This document shows positions 24,810 to 35,738 of a stretch of DNA of 64,000 bases, in pieces (the stretch's first letter is position 1; each line of letters begins with the position of its first letter). This DNA comes from Euphorbia lathyris. Taxonomy: Eukaryota; Streptophyta; Magnoliopsida; Malpighiales; Euphorbiaceae. Below the pieces are notes generated by a model. The model was not told the DNA's origin and did not search any database. It was given only the letters and a program-made list of their open reading frames with translations. The position numbers and the translations under genes were made by a program. The stretch covers positions 84,071,001 to 84,135,000 of the forward strand of contig NC_088913.1 of the NCBI RefSeq assembly GCF_963576675.1, read 5' to 3'.

Positions 24810-24960
24810 AGCTGATATATAAACCCTCTCTCTAATCTCAAACCATAGTTTAGGTTACGCAAGAGCTTCATCCCTCTCATCCCTCTCTATCTCCATGGCT
24901 GATTTGAACATGCAATCACTGGCTGAGCTATAAACACGGTACTGGTAAGTATCTATTGAT
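24810..24960 (+). promoter_or_regulatory. Promoter and first-exon-like sequence captured in the CACTA element
   Basis: A TATA-like GATATATAAACCC (near 24813) is followed by a pyrimidine-rich leader (CTCATCCCTCTCTATCTCC). An ATG at 24895 opens a 12-codon frame ending in TAA, and a donor-like GGTAAGTATC lies near 24943. This looks like the 5' end of a host gene carried by the transposon. I do not recognise the gene. Confidence 0.45.
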
Positions 24961-26151
24961 TTTCATTGTTCCTTACTCTCTTTTTTCCTCATCCGATTTA
25001 CTTTTGTGTATGTCGATTTCAGCAGCTGGAATAAGGATCTATTGATTTTCAGAGCTATGATTTAAAGGGTTAGATCTCTCGCTTAGATACTGATTTTATT
25101 GTATTCATTGTTAGATTCACCGCTGAAATTCTTGGGCCATTATCTTTTTTAACCTAGAGCAATACAGTGCCGGTTGCTGAAGATGTTCTGATTTCTTTTT
25201 ATTTGAACATAAATTTGCAGGGATAGTAAGAATGCTACATGCGAAGGCTAACTGAAGAGATTGTCATTCAGTTCTTGCGTTTAGCATATGGGAAGATTTC
25301 TTTAACTTATTGAGTATATATTGTTGTTATGTTGGTTTGAACTGATTGGTTGCATGTATGATGTTGTTGTGGGTGGTGCTACTGAGATAGGGTTGCAATA
25401 TATCTTCCACTTGGATTGTTATCTGAATGAGTATGTGTATGTATATGAATATAGAACTCATTGATTTAGGAAACTAGCCTGATTTTGAGTATACATATAT
25501 ATATGTTATGTGGGTTTGAACTGAACGATTACATATATGTATGATGTAGTGGGTGATGATGAAATGATTGGTATGAACTGATTGGTTAGATATAACTGAT
25601 TAGGCATACTCTAAAGCTTTGAATGTTCATTGTGATTGGCAATACTCTTACACCTATGAGTTATACTGATAGAAGTGATTGAGTATGTGTATGTGTATGA
25701 AACATGTTTATGTTTGATGTTCTGTTGATGTTTATGTTTGAGGTTCTGTATGAGCATGTGTACGATTGTTCATTTGGGCATGTAGCTTATTAATCATGCA
25801 TCAAGTATTAGAGGAACATTTTAAAATGGTTATTGAGCATGTATGAAGCATGTATTAAAGGGTAAATTTAGGCTAATTGCATGTACCAATGGGGAACCAT
25901 TAGAGTTAAATGGAGTCGAAGACTAGAGGGGAATGAAGCCAACATTGAAGATCAGATTGATTACCAAGTACATTTGTAATCAGTAATCATTCTGTTCTTC
26001 AAGATTGGCTCTATGCCCATCCAGTAGTCCACACCATCTAACTCAATGGTTGCCCATCATCCAAATTTCCCTACTATTCGCACATCACACCCCCCCTTGT
26101 ATGCTATTCGCACGTCACATCATAATGCCCCCCTTGCTTGCTATTTGCACA

Positions 26152-26812
26152 TCATATATCCACTGCATGCTCTTCAGTCCATCTCCTGACAGTTGCTACG
26201 TAACCTGCCCTGTTGCTGATGTATCGTTCAGCAATTCGCTCTCGGCTAGGAAATGGCCCCTCAATGAAGGGCTCTACCAGCAATCCATAAATATTCCACA
26301 TCAGCTATAAAATGCATAAATAAATTAAATTAGACCCCAAACATGAGTAGATAAACTAGACCCCAAACATGAATAGATAAATTTACGAGTAAAAAATACA
26401 TAGATTTACATCTTACTGTGGCAATACTATGGGCAGGGCGATCAAGTAGCTGGAGCATAGAAACATGCCCCAAGGGACCGATATTAGGATGGTAAATTTT
26501 GGTCCTGAATATGGCATGCGAGCAATAGTAATATCATGAGTGTATTTACAAAGATATGAACTAATTTATATGTGTTAACAAGTTTATGCATGTTCTTACA
26601 ACTGGAGGTGTGGATGGGAAATCGATAGGGAATTCCATGTCGACTATGAATACACCTCCTTCATAAGGGGTGTTTGGAGGGCCATTCATCACGGCAGTCC
26701 ATTGCCGCCGGTCAGGACCATATATATTGACAAGCCACTTGGGTGCCTCATATCGGAGTTGGTCAATCTGAAACTCAACATTATGATAAAGGTTTCTTAC
26801 AAGTCTATCCAT
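26152..26812 (-). pseudogene. Ubiquitin-conjugating enzyme E2-like gene fragment inside the CACTA element
   Basis: Three exon-like blocks with GT-AG borders: 26812-26600, 26504-26417, 26304-26152 (stop TGA). Block 1 has the UBC-fold text WLVNIYGP, NTPYEGGVF and FPIDFPSTPP. Block 2 has TKIYHPNI and then GHVSML, where E2 enzymes have the catalytic Cys followed by Leu; here it is Ser-Met. Block 3 has the C-terminal helices (YGLLVEP, YISNRAGYVATVRRW). E2s carry activated ubiquitin to substrates. The block lengths add up to one base more than a multiple of three, so the join between blocks 1 and 2 is out of frame. With the missing Cys this argues for a captured, decaying copy. The last intron sits where plant UBC genes of the AtUBC8 type, as I recall them, have one. 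Confidence 0.75.
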
Positions 26813-27738
26813 GCTCGAAATAACAAACTGTAAGTATAGTGTTAGGTTGCCCTGAGTGACTATTGAGAATTGGTAAACGCTTCCTATTTATAATGTGGGT
26901 GGGTAAGTGAAGGGTCTCAAAATGGAGAAAGGGTAAAAGGAGATTAATTAGGTATATCTGTATACGGTATGTAATTAATGGGCATCATCAATTGGTTTTG
27001 TAGATATCAAGACTTTGGGGATTCTAGGAGATGACGACTTAGATATCCTTCAGTTCAAGTTGGATTTGGCTTTCCAATCAACACCACCACGCCTCTGACT
27101 ATATATACAGATTTGGAGATGTACATTAATTGCTTATTTTTTTTCCCCTACATTCATTCAGTTATTTGTGTAGTTCAAATGTAAACAGATTATGAGCATT
27201 AGTCTCCAATAAAATTAAAATCATTGATATACAGAAATTCTTGTTCATTTGATAATTACTGTTCATTTCCAGAATCATTCGAAGAAGAAGGCAAGGAGTG
27301 ACATTTATGTTTAAAAAAATATCATCTAAACAACAATAAAAAGACATTAAATTAAAATAATCTGTCATCTAAAATAAATATCTTGACATGATTGATTAAG
27401 ACCTATGCCATCTGATACAAGTTACTACGACATAAATTATTATAAAAACTGTCACCGCGAATACCAATATGCTAATTTTCCATATAGCGACTTGACATTT
27501 TTAATTATTAGTATGTCATGTGATGACATTAAAAGTGACGTTAATAAATAAAAAGATGCATCGTAATAATGTTCATATGACAGTACGAAACTAGGCGGAT
27601 GTCCTGTATAGTATCTTCAAATGACAGAACCTAACCGTCGTCTGAAGGTGCAATAGACGGCAGCGAGCCCTGTGACAGATTTATATCTCGCGGGACGACG
27701 GTTTCTAACCGTCGTCTGAAGGGGGTTTTGGCGTAGTG

Positions 27739-27971
27739 GTATGTCCAAATGGTCGACAAGGACCTCTAGATATGTACTCTCTTCGAACACGATCCCTAAG
27801 GTTAATATCAAATTCTTCAATCTGTTTTCTTAGCCTAGGATCACTAACTATATCATTTGGGTTAAACTCAGCACTAGGATTTGAATTGAGAAATATTTGT
27901 GCATTAGGACTACTACTGCTAGATAATTCATCAACCGAACTTTGTGCTCTTTTAAACACAAATTTGTCCAT
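27739..27971 (-). pseudogene. hAT transposase, N-terminal exon portion
   Basis: The frame starts at Met (27971) with a Ser-rich stretch, then LRKQIEEFDINLRDRVRREY and SRGPCRPFGHT. This resembles the N-terminus of zinc-finger MYM-type 1-like hAT transposases just before the TTF finger. It stops at the CACTA insertion and resumes on the far side at 24480. The codons of this part show no stop. Confidence 0.75.
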
Positions 27972-28014
27972 TAACCTACATAAATGAATAATGCCAAATC
28001 AATTCAATCAATTT

Positions 28015-28262
28015 ATCTATTAACCTAAAATTAAGAATAAACTATCAATCAATATTCAATCAATTTGTCCATTAACCTAAAATTAAGAATAAACTATCAA
28101 TCAATATCCAATCAATTTGTCCATTAACCTAAAATTAAGAATAACTTAAAATTAAGAACAAACTATCAATCAATATCCATTAACCTACAATTAAGAATAA
28201 CCTAAAATTAAGAACAAACTATCAATCAATATCCATTAACCTAAAATTAATTTAACCTAAAA
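28015..28262. repeat. Short tandem repeat in the hAT 5' region
   Basis: A unit of about 52 bp containing AACCTAAAATTAAGAATAAA and CTATCAATCAATAT is repeated three times and then continues as shorter variants, upstream of the transposase start and probably in its 5' UTR or intron. Confidence 0.7.
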
Positions 28263-29466
28263 TTAAAATTAAAGGATAAAATTAAACTAACCTGAAATGT
28301 TGATTGATGACAGGGGCGGATTGGAGATGGTGGTCGGCCGGCCGGAGAGGAGGGGCGTCGCCGTCGTCGCTTGCTGAAGGAGGAGAGGAGGGGCGTCGAG
28401 TTTGCTGGATGAGGAGAGGAGAAGCGTTGTGTTCCGTCTATGAAGGGCTGTCTCGATCGACTGATGAATAAATCTGTCCCTGCGTGCGTCTACTGCTGCT
28501 TCTTCTGTTTTCTAAATTAAAAAACTTAAACCAAAACGATGTCGTTTTGGTTGGAACCAGAACGATGTCGGTTTGGGAAAAAAAATCCCAGATGAAGGGG
28601 GGGAAAATGCCCCCTTTGGCCCCCCTAAATCCGCCCCTGTGTCAATGCATAGTATTTATTGAGAAAATGTGGAATGAGATAGAGCAAAAAAATCACGTGT
28701 GAACAAAAGAAACAGAAAATGACTAAAGTGAACCTTAACAAATTTGGTCGGTGGTCTACACGGTTTTACTGTATCCCCTCACAATTCTCTCTTGTAAAAT
28801 ATCTTTCAAATTAGCAATTATGTGTTAATTGCTTGGATGCTGAAAATCTATACAATGAATGATATTTTTAAGAAAAATGTGGGATGTGAATAGAAGGAAA
28901 AAAATCATGTGTGAACATATGAAAAAGAAAATTGGTTTAAATGAAGTTTAACAAATTTAATCGGTGGTCTATAGTGTTTTGTTGTGTTTGCCTCCCAATT
29001 ATGTCTTGGATAATATCTCTCAAATTATTAGTTAAATGTTAATTGCTTGGATGCTTAAATTTATGTTAATGCATGGTATTTATAGGGAAAATGTAGGATG
29101 CGAATGGAGGACAAAATTCATGTCGCAAAAAAAAAAAAAAACTAAAGTGAAATTTGGTAAATTTGGTAGGCTACTGTATATGATTTTGCTATGTTTGCCT
29201 CACAATTTATTCTTGGATAATATCTTTAAAATTAGTGATTAAGTGTCAATTGCATTTCCCAAAAAAAAAAGTGTCAATTGCATAGATGTCAAAACATATG
29301 CCACTGTATGGTAATTATAGGGGAAATGTGAGATGTGAATGCAGGAAGAAAATTATATATGAACAAAAGGAAAAAAATGGCTAGAGTGAATTTTGACAAA
29401 TTTGACCGGTGGTCTACACGATTTTGGTGTTTTTATCTCATAATTCTCTCCTAAAGAATGTCTCTC

Positions 29467-30110
29467 GAGGGGGGGCGGGATGGGGAATGTATTTCCCATC
29501 TCTGTCCCTAACTAGTCGAGGATTTCTCATCCCCATCCCCAAGAGTTAGATGGGGACAGATTTGTCCCCCATCCCGTGGGGAATCCCCGTCCCTACAAGG
29601 ATCCCCGTCCCCATTTAAAAACATTTTTCCCTATTCCACATTCTCGTCCCCGCCGGGGAATCACCATTTATATTTAAAACAAAATCAATATATATTTCTT
29701 TTCTCTTCTCCTTTCTAATTCTAGGTTTTGTTCGAAAGAATGGTAGAGATACTATTTAGTTTAAGTTAGAAAAAAATATCCATTTAGTCCTTGACTAATA
29801 TTTTATTTATCTTATTTAATTTTTTATTTGAAAATAAATCTATTTAATCTAAGTTAAATGTTATAAATTATAATATTTAAAGTATAATTTTAATTATAAC
29901 GGGGAATAATTGGGGATTCGGCGGGGATTTCCCATCGGGGATTAACAGGACGGGTCGGGGATCCCCACGGGGCGGGGATATCATTACTCATCCCCATCCC
30001 GTCCCCGTCACGGGGGATAAAATTATCCTCATCCCCATCCCATAGGGATTCTTATCGGTGATTCTCCGTCCCTGTCGGGACAGGGAATCCCTACCCCACT
30101 TGCATCCCTA
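29467..30110. mobile_element. G/C-rich non-autonomous TIR element in the satellite
   Basis: The left end is GAGGGGGGGCGGGATGGGGA and the right end, on the opposite strand, TAGGGATGCAAGTGGGG. Many GGGGATCCCC- and CCATCCCC-type blocks form imperfect inverted repeats, with an AT-rich centre. GTCTCTC flanks both ends (29460-29466 and 30111-30117), and the joined flanks restore the satellite. A hAT origin is likely from the TAGGGATG end and the 7-8 bp TSD. Confidence 0.65.
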
Positions 30111-31623
30111 GTCTCTCAAATTAGCCATTAAGTATTAATTCTTTGGATGCTGAAAACATATGCTAATGCATGGTATTTACTGGGAAAACGTGAGATGTGA
30201 ATGAAGAAAAAAATAATGTGAAAAAAAGAAAAAAATGACTTACATGAACTTTGATAAATTGGCTGATTTGTATTTGCCTCGCAATTCTCTCTTAGAGAAT
30301 ATTTCTCAAATTAACAATTAAATGGTAATTACTTGGATGCTTAAAACATATGCCAATGCATAATATTTACAGGGAAAATGTAGGATGTGAATGAAACAAA
30401 AAAAATCATGTATGAACAAAAGGAAAAAAGGGGGCTAAAGTGAACTTTAATAAATTTGACATGTCGTGTACACGGTTTTGCTGTGTTTTTCTTACAATTC
30501 TCTCTTGGATAATGTCTCCCAAATTAACAATTAAGTATTCATTGCTTGGATACTCAAAACACATGCTAATGCATGATATTTATAAGTAAAATGTTGGATG
30601 TGAATGGAGAAAAAAAATCATGTGTGAACAAAAGAGAACGAAAAGTGGCAAAAGTGAACTTTGACAATTTTGGCTGGTGGCTACATGTTTTGTTGTGTTT
30701 GTCTCACAATTCTCTCTTAGAGAATATTTCTCAAATTAGTAGTTAAGTATTAATTACTTGGATACTCAAAACCTATGACAATGCATGGTATTTATAGGGA
30801 AAATATGAGATGTAAATGGAGGAAAACAATCATGTGTGAAATAAAGCAAAAGAAAAGAGGCTAAAGTAAACTTTGATCAATTTAATCGATTGTCTACGCG
30901 ATTTTGGAGTGTTTGCCTCAAAATTCTCTTAGAGAATGTCTCTCAAATTAGCCATTAAATGTTAATTTGTTGGATCCTCAGAACCTATGGCAATGCATGG
31001 TATCTATAAGGAAATGTGTGATGTGAATAGATGAAAAAAATGATGTGTGAACAAAAAGAAAAAAAAGGCTAAAGTGAACTTTGACAAATTTAGTTGTGGT
31101 CCACACGGTTTTGCTCTGCTGTATCACAATTCTCTCTTAGAGAATTAACAATTAAATGTTAATTGTTTGGACGCTCAAGACCTGTAACAATGCATGGTAT
31201 TTATATGAAAAATGTGGGATGTGAATGGAGTAAAAAAATCATCAATGAACAAAAGATTAAAAAAAATGGGCTAAAGTGAATTTTGACAAATTTGGCACGT
31301 AGTTTTTACGGTTTTGCTATGTTTGTCTCACAATTCTCTTTTGTAGAATGTTTCTCAAATTAGCGATTAAGTGTTAATTATTTGGAAGCACAAAACCTAT
31401 GCAATGCATGTATTTATAGGGAAAGTATGAGTTTTAAATGGAGGAAAAAAAATCATGTGTGAACAAAAGGAAAATAAAATAGGCTAAAGTGAACTTGATA
31501 AATTTGGCTAAGAGTCTTTACCATTTTGGTGTATTCGCCTCACAATTCTCTCTCAGAGATTTTTTTTTTTCAAATTAACAATTAATCGTTAATTGCTTGA
31601 ATGTTCAAAACCTATGTCAATGC

Positions 31624-32652
31624 TGATACGGATTACTCATGAACGGTTAGTTTTAATCGTAAACTAACAAAGATATTTCTTCTCAAGCTAAACTTGAAGG
31701 AGTTAATCTCAATACTAAGGTAGAAAACTTTGCTCCAAAGGAGTTCGATAATTTGATTAATAAAAGTTGAATATCCTTACAAACAATGGGGTTTAAATGT
31801 CTCCCCTAAAATAAAGTCAAACTTAGAAAAGTTTTGAAAAACCAAAGTAGCTCGGTGAGCTACAGCAAATCATCAAGTTTATTCCTATCGCGATTCTACT
31901 TCGAGAAGCCCAATCTAATCCAAATCCAATCACTCTATTCTGATCCTAAAAAGGTTAGAAGACCTAAATAGACTAGAGGGCGACCATAAGCACTATAAAT
32001 AGAGGCTTTATCTCTGTAATCAACATCCAATTTAGTTCTAGCTTAGTCGTAGCTTATTTCATAGTTCCATTCTTCATTCCATTCAGTTATACTTTCGTTT
32101 CGATACATTTGTTTAAGATATTTTCGTTCCATTATCACAATAACTAAACATCAGTTTGTCTTTCATCCTTATTTTTCTTATTTACGTTATTATATTCAAG
32201 TATTCTTTCCATCTCATCTTCATTCGTTTATATTCTTGAATCAATAACCCGATTTGATAAACATGGGCTCATCATCACTCCATCTTACTTGTCCTTTGTG
32301 TTTTAGCTCGAACATGACCTAAACCACCTTAGGCTAGGATGGAGGTGAACCGTGTTTAACGAATATGGGTCGCTAAAAAGTGTTTATGTTGTGTTGTAAG
32401 AAGTATAACGGGAGAATTAGTTAAAATCTACTTACTCACCTCGAACTAAGAAACCTAATCAAGTAATTGGTAAGAGAGGTTGAATTGTGAAACCTAATCA
32501 AGCAAACGATCCAACCGAGTAATTTAACTATTCATATACCTTAATAGGATAGTGCGGCTTTGTAGTCTAGATTACGGCTTTACCTTTCAATGTAATTAAT
32601 GCTTCCTAGCACACTTAGGGATTTCGCCTAACCAAGCATCAACCTAAAGGTA
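31624..32652 (+). repeat. LTR-like sequence bordering the satellite
   Basis: It begins TGATACGG directly at the end of the satellite and has a promoter-like CTATAAATAGAGGC near 31996. It runs into a Helitron at 32653 and appears to continue from 35739 to about 36099, where CTATCA could be the other end. I find no primer binding site after it and no matching TSD, so the class is unsettled. Confidence 0.4.
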
Positions 32653-32657
32653 TCTAT

Positions 32658-32855
32658 ACTATATATAATTACGGAAGCAGAGAGAAATGAGAAGAAGTGT
32701 TTTAGAGGTCTTTTTGATAAGTTGTCAACGTAGTAAAAAATAAGATTAAAAATATTACTATATATAATTACGGAAGCAGAGAGAAATGAGAAGAAGTGTT
32801 TTAGAGGTCTTTTTGATGAGTTGTCAACGTAGTAAAAAATAAGATTAAAAATATT
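32658..32855 (+). repeat. 99 bp tandem duplication at the Helitron 5' end
   Basis: Copy 1 (32658-32756) and copy 2 (32757-32855) are almost identical; one visible change is GATAAGTTG against GATGAGTTG. Both begin ACTATATATAATTACGG, so the Helitron has a second 5' terminus-like sequence inside it. Confidence 0.9.
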
Positions 32856-33049
32856 TAATTAATTAAAAATAACAAATTTATGTTTATAATATATTAAATA
32901 ATAATTACTAGCCTATTAATTAAAATAATAAAAGAAAACAAGAGTTACGAGAAGATGAAAAAACACAAAGCAAAAGAAATCCAAAAGTCACAAATAAACT
33001 TCTATATAAAGCATGATAGATAGTATTCCACCATTATATTCATTGGTCA

Positions 33050-33560
33050 CGATAGATAGTATTATATTTCTGAAGGTAAATATTCGATTTTTTTTCATAT
33101 GTTGTAGTTATTTTGTTCTCAATTATGTTGTTGTTTTATTTTTATTAAACAATAGTTGTTATAGTTTCATCTTTCAGATTCATTTCTGTTGTTACCCAGG
33201 TTATATACCTCTTGCTATCTTATCCATGTTTTCTTTTTTATTTGTCTTTTTTTTTCCAAACTGGTAGCTTCAATTGAAGAAATCCGACAGAAATAGAAGA
33301 TGCATGAACAACTAAAATCGGAAAACACAAAAGTGTCAAAAATTACAAGAAATTCTTATGTTTCTCAAGGTAATTATTCGATTTTTTTCATATGTTGTAG
33401 TTATTTTTGTTCTCAATTGTGTTGTTGTTTTCTTTTTATTAAACAATAGTTGTTATAGTTTCATTTTTCAGAGATGATATTACATTTCTGTCGTTACCCA
33501 GGTTCCATACCTCTCGCTACCTTATCCATGTTTTATTTTTTATTTGTCTTTTTTTTTCAA
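33050..33560 (+). repeat. Direct duplication of about 200 bp inside the Helitron
   Basis: The block at about 33060-33262 recurs at about 33360-33560. Shared text includes CATATGTTGTAGTTATTTT, AAACAATAGTTGTTATAG and CTTATCCATGTTTT. The copies differ by scattered substitutions and a small insertion, so this duplication is older than the 99 bp one. Confidence 0.75.
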
Positions 33561-34173
33561 AATGACTAAAATAAAGATTTTGTAAATTTGTATTCTTTTT
33601 TAGTATATGTTGCTAAGTGTTATCGTTTCGATTGTTAACTCTAACTAAAATTTAGATTTTCGGCTTTTTATAAACTCAATTTTTAGTTTTAATTGAAGTT
33701 AGATTAATTTTTCTAATTCGGAACATGTTGAAATCCACTCATTTTTTTAGTTTGAGTTTAGCTAATTGATATGGATTGTATTTTTTATTTTTATGCATTT
33801 TGGTACAAATAGATATAAAGTTTCACACGATAGTTGTTCATTGAAGTTTGAGACATATTAAATAAAATATTAAAGAGATATTGGAATATTATACTTACAA
33901 TGAAGTTTATTTCAATATAAATTATGTTATATTATTATTATTATTATTATTATTATCAAGAAGTTATTTTTTCCCAATTTTCTAGACAAGGAGATTGTAA
34001 GCGTCTAATACGCTTGATAAGATGTTTATTCTTGAAGAATGTGGATTATGCTAGATACGAATTCAAAATCAAGGTAAATAAAAATAAATTTTGATGCTCA
34101 AAATCCTAAAACTGTATATTAATTATGGATATTGAGATAATTGCTTTTGCAACATTAGCTTATATAATTTTTA

Positions 34174-34725
34174 GGGTAATTAATTTATTAGTCCCTATAT
34201 TTTGACAAAACACACTGTTTAGTCCCTGTATTTTCAAAAACACATGATAAAGTCCCTAACCTTTTTCACGATGAACTGTTTAGTCCCTAACGTTTTTCTT
34301 GGTGAACTGTTTAGTCCCTGTCGTTAGACTCTCATGAAGATTTTGTTAGTCAATTTAGATTTGCGTTCTTCTTTTCCTTTCCTTTAAACTCTAATGCATC
34401 TGAAATCAACTTTCAGTGTTCTTCTTTTTTATTTTCTTCTTAATCGTTCAAATTCGTAAGCATTGGGTCTTTTTTTTTTCTTGTTCTCCATACAAATAGC
34501 TTCTTCTTTTAAATTGGATTTTCTCTTCTAAAGTTTGAAGGTAAATAGTAAAAGGTAATTTAGTCATTTCCGAAGTCATAAACGGTAAAAAAAATCTAAC
34601 AAATAGAAGGAAGGACTAAACAGTTCATTGAAAAAAAGGTTAGGGACCTTACCATGTGTTTATGAAAATACAGGGACTAAACAGTGTGTTTTGTCAAAAT
34701 ATAGGGACTAATAAATTAATTACCC
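34174..34725. mobile_element. Mutator-like MITE inside the Helitron
   Basis: Inverted repeats of more than 100 bp start GGGTAATTAATTTATTAG and carry TTTAGTCCCTGTATTTTC; the right arm mirrors them. TAATTTTTA, 9 bp, flanks both ends exactly (34165-34173 and 34726-34734). It is non-coding and younger than the Helitron. Confidence 0.88.
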
Positions 34726-35738
34726 TAATTTTTAACTATTATATTATGGTTCGTACAAAATTGTTAGTATTTCAAGAGTTTTTAACAGATGAAAATGAAA
34801 TATGATCATAGGATAAATTATTGAAAAAAATATTAATTAAGAAAATATTATTATTTGAATCTCTTCAAATTCTCAAATGTTGAGCATAATGATTCTAATT
34901 AATATAATTAATATCACATATTAATTATAAAATATTTTTTTTGTACTGAGTGGTTACAATTGCGATTTAATTATATTTACTAAAATTAATTTAGGGACTT
35001 AACACTTCATTAAGAAAAAATAAAATGTTTAGTTAATAGGCAAAATGAATAATTGAATTCCAATACTTGGTGATCATGAAATTTCATCAACCAAGATAAT
35101 TATCATCAAGATGAATTTATGACTAATTCTTACGAATTTTTTTTTATATGTAACTTATTGAATTGATAAATTTTCTTCATATGCAACATTAGAAAATTAT
35201 TGATTGTAATAGTTTATAGAATAATATATTGATGTTGTTTCCATTTTAACATAGATTGTAATTCTTTTGTATCGTACATATAATATTTAATTTTAATTTT
35301 TGTTTAACCTATATTGTAATTCTTTTGTATCGTAAATATAATATTTAACTTTAATTATAGTTTAATTCAATTTTTGGTTTTTTATTATATTCTAATATAT
35401 TTCTTAATTAACCTGTTATTTTATTATTATTGTTTCACAAAATATTTGGAATATGAAAATGTATTAAAATTCCTAAAAAGTACAAATCATTGATTTTTGT
35501 AAAAATAAATAAATCATTCATCTTTAGTTAAAATTCTATAAAAAAAAGTAGTCAATTATTTTTAAAATTAATTTAATTTGAATTATCATTAAAAAATATA
35601 TATTAATTTCAAATATACATAATATAATTTTTTTTCATAGCATGATATAAAATTATTTAAAAGTAAATATGTCAATTTATTTATTTATCTAAATTATATA
35701 AAAGTTTTATACCGTGCATCGCACGGGTTTTCGACTAG

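Larger units (their letters stand above)
24484..27738. mobile_element. CACTA (En/Spm) element nested in the hAT transposon
   Basis: The left end reads CACTATGCCATTTTCCC and the right end, on the opposite strand, CACTACGCCAAAACCCCC, both starting with the diagnostic CACTA. The 3 bp GTA flanks both ends (24481-24483, 27739-27741), and removing the element rejoins the hAT transposase. Both subterminal regions are crowded with short direct and inverted TGTCATCTGA-like and GACAGTC-like repeats, the usual transposase-binding zones. No TNPD-type transposase is present. The interior carries gene-derived sequence. Confidence 0.92.
22087..28639 (-). mobile_element. hAT transposon, formerly autonomous, split by a CACTA element
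   Basis: The left end is CAGTGGCGGATCCAGG and the right end, on the opposite strand, is CAGGGGCGGATTTAGG, the typical hAT terminal repeat. The 8 bp TGTCAATG flanks both ends exactly (22079-22086 and 28640-28647), and the joined flanks restore a satellite unit. The transposase lies on the minus strand (27971 down to 22236), interrupted by the CACTA element 24484-27738. Confidence 0.92.
20600..31623. repeat. Satellite array, about 211 bp unit, interrupted by transposons
   Basis: Units share AAATGTGGGATGTGAA, CATGTGTGAACAAAAG, CTTTGACAAATTT, GTTTGCCTCACAATTCTCTC and AATGCATGGTATTTATAGGG, in that order. The start of the first block recurs at about 28665, 28877, 29088, 29318, then 30186, 30374, 30585, 30801, 31012, 31208 and 31421, so spacing is 188-230 bp and often 211-212. 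Older units lie at 20600-20734 and 21906-22086. The array is cut by the elements at 20735-21905, 22087-28639 and 29467-30110, leaving about 12-13 diverged units. No coding frame is conserved. Confidence 0.85.
32653..35738 (+). mobile_element. Non-autonomous Helitron
   Basis: The 5' end reads TCTATACTATATATAA and the 3' end is a hairpin (CCGTGC-ATC-GCACGG) followed by GGTTTTCGA and CTAG. It sits between A (32652) and T (35739), with no TSD. These are the standard Helitron end features. No Rep/helicase frame is present. The interior is AT-rich and holds a Mutator-like MITE and two internal duplications. Confidence 0.9.

Noticed and set aside
26005..26310. 101-codon plus-strand ORF in the CACTA element
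   Set aside because: It is the antisense shadow of the third E2-like exon.
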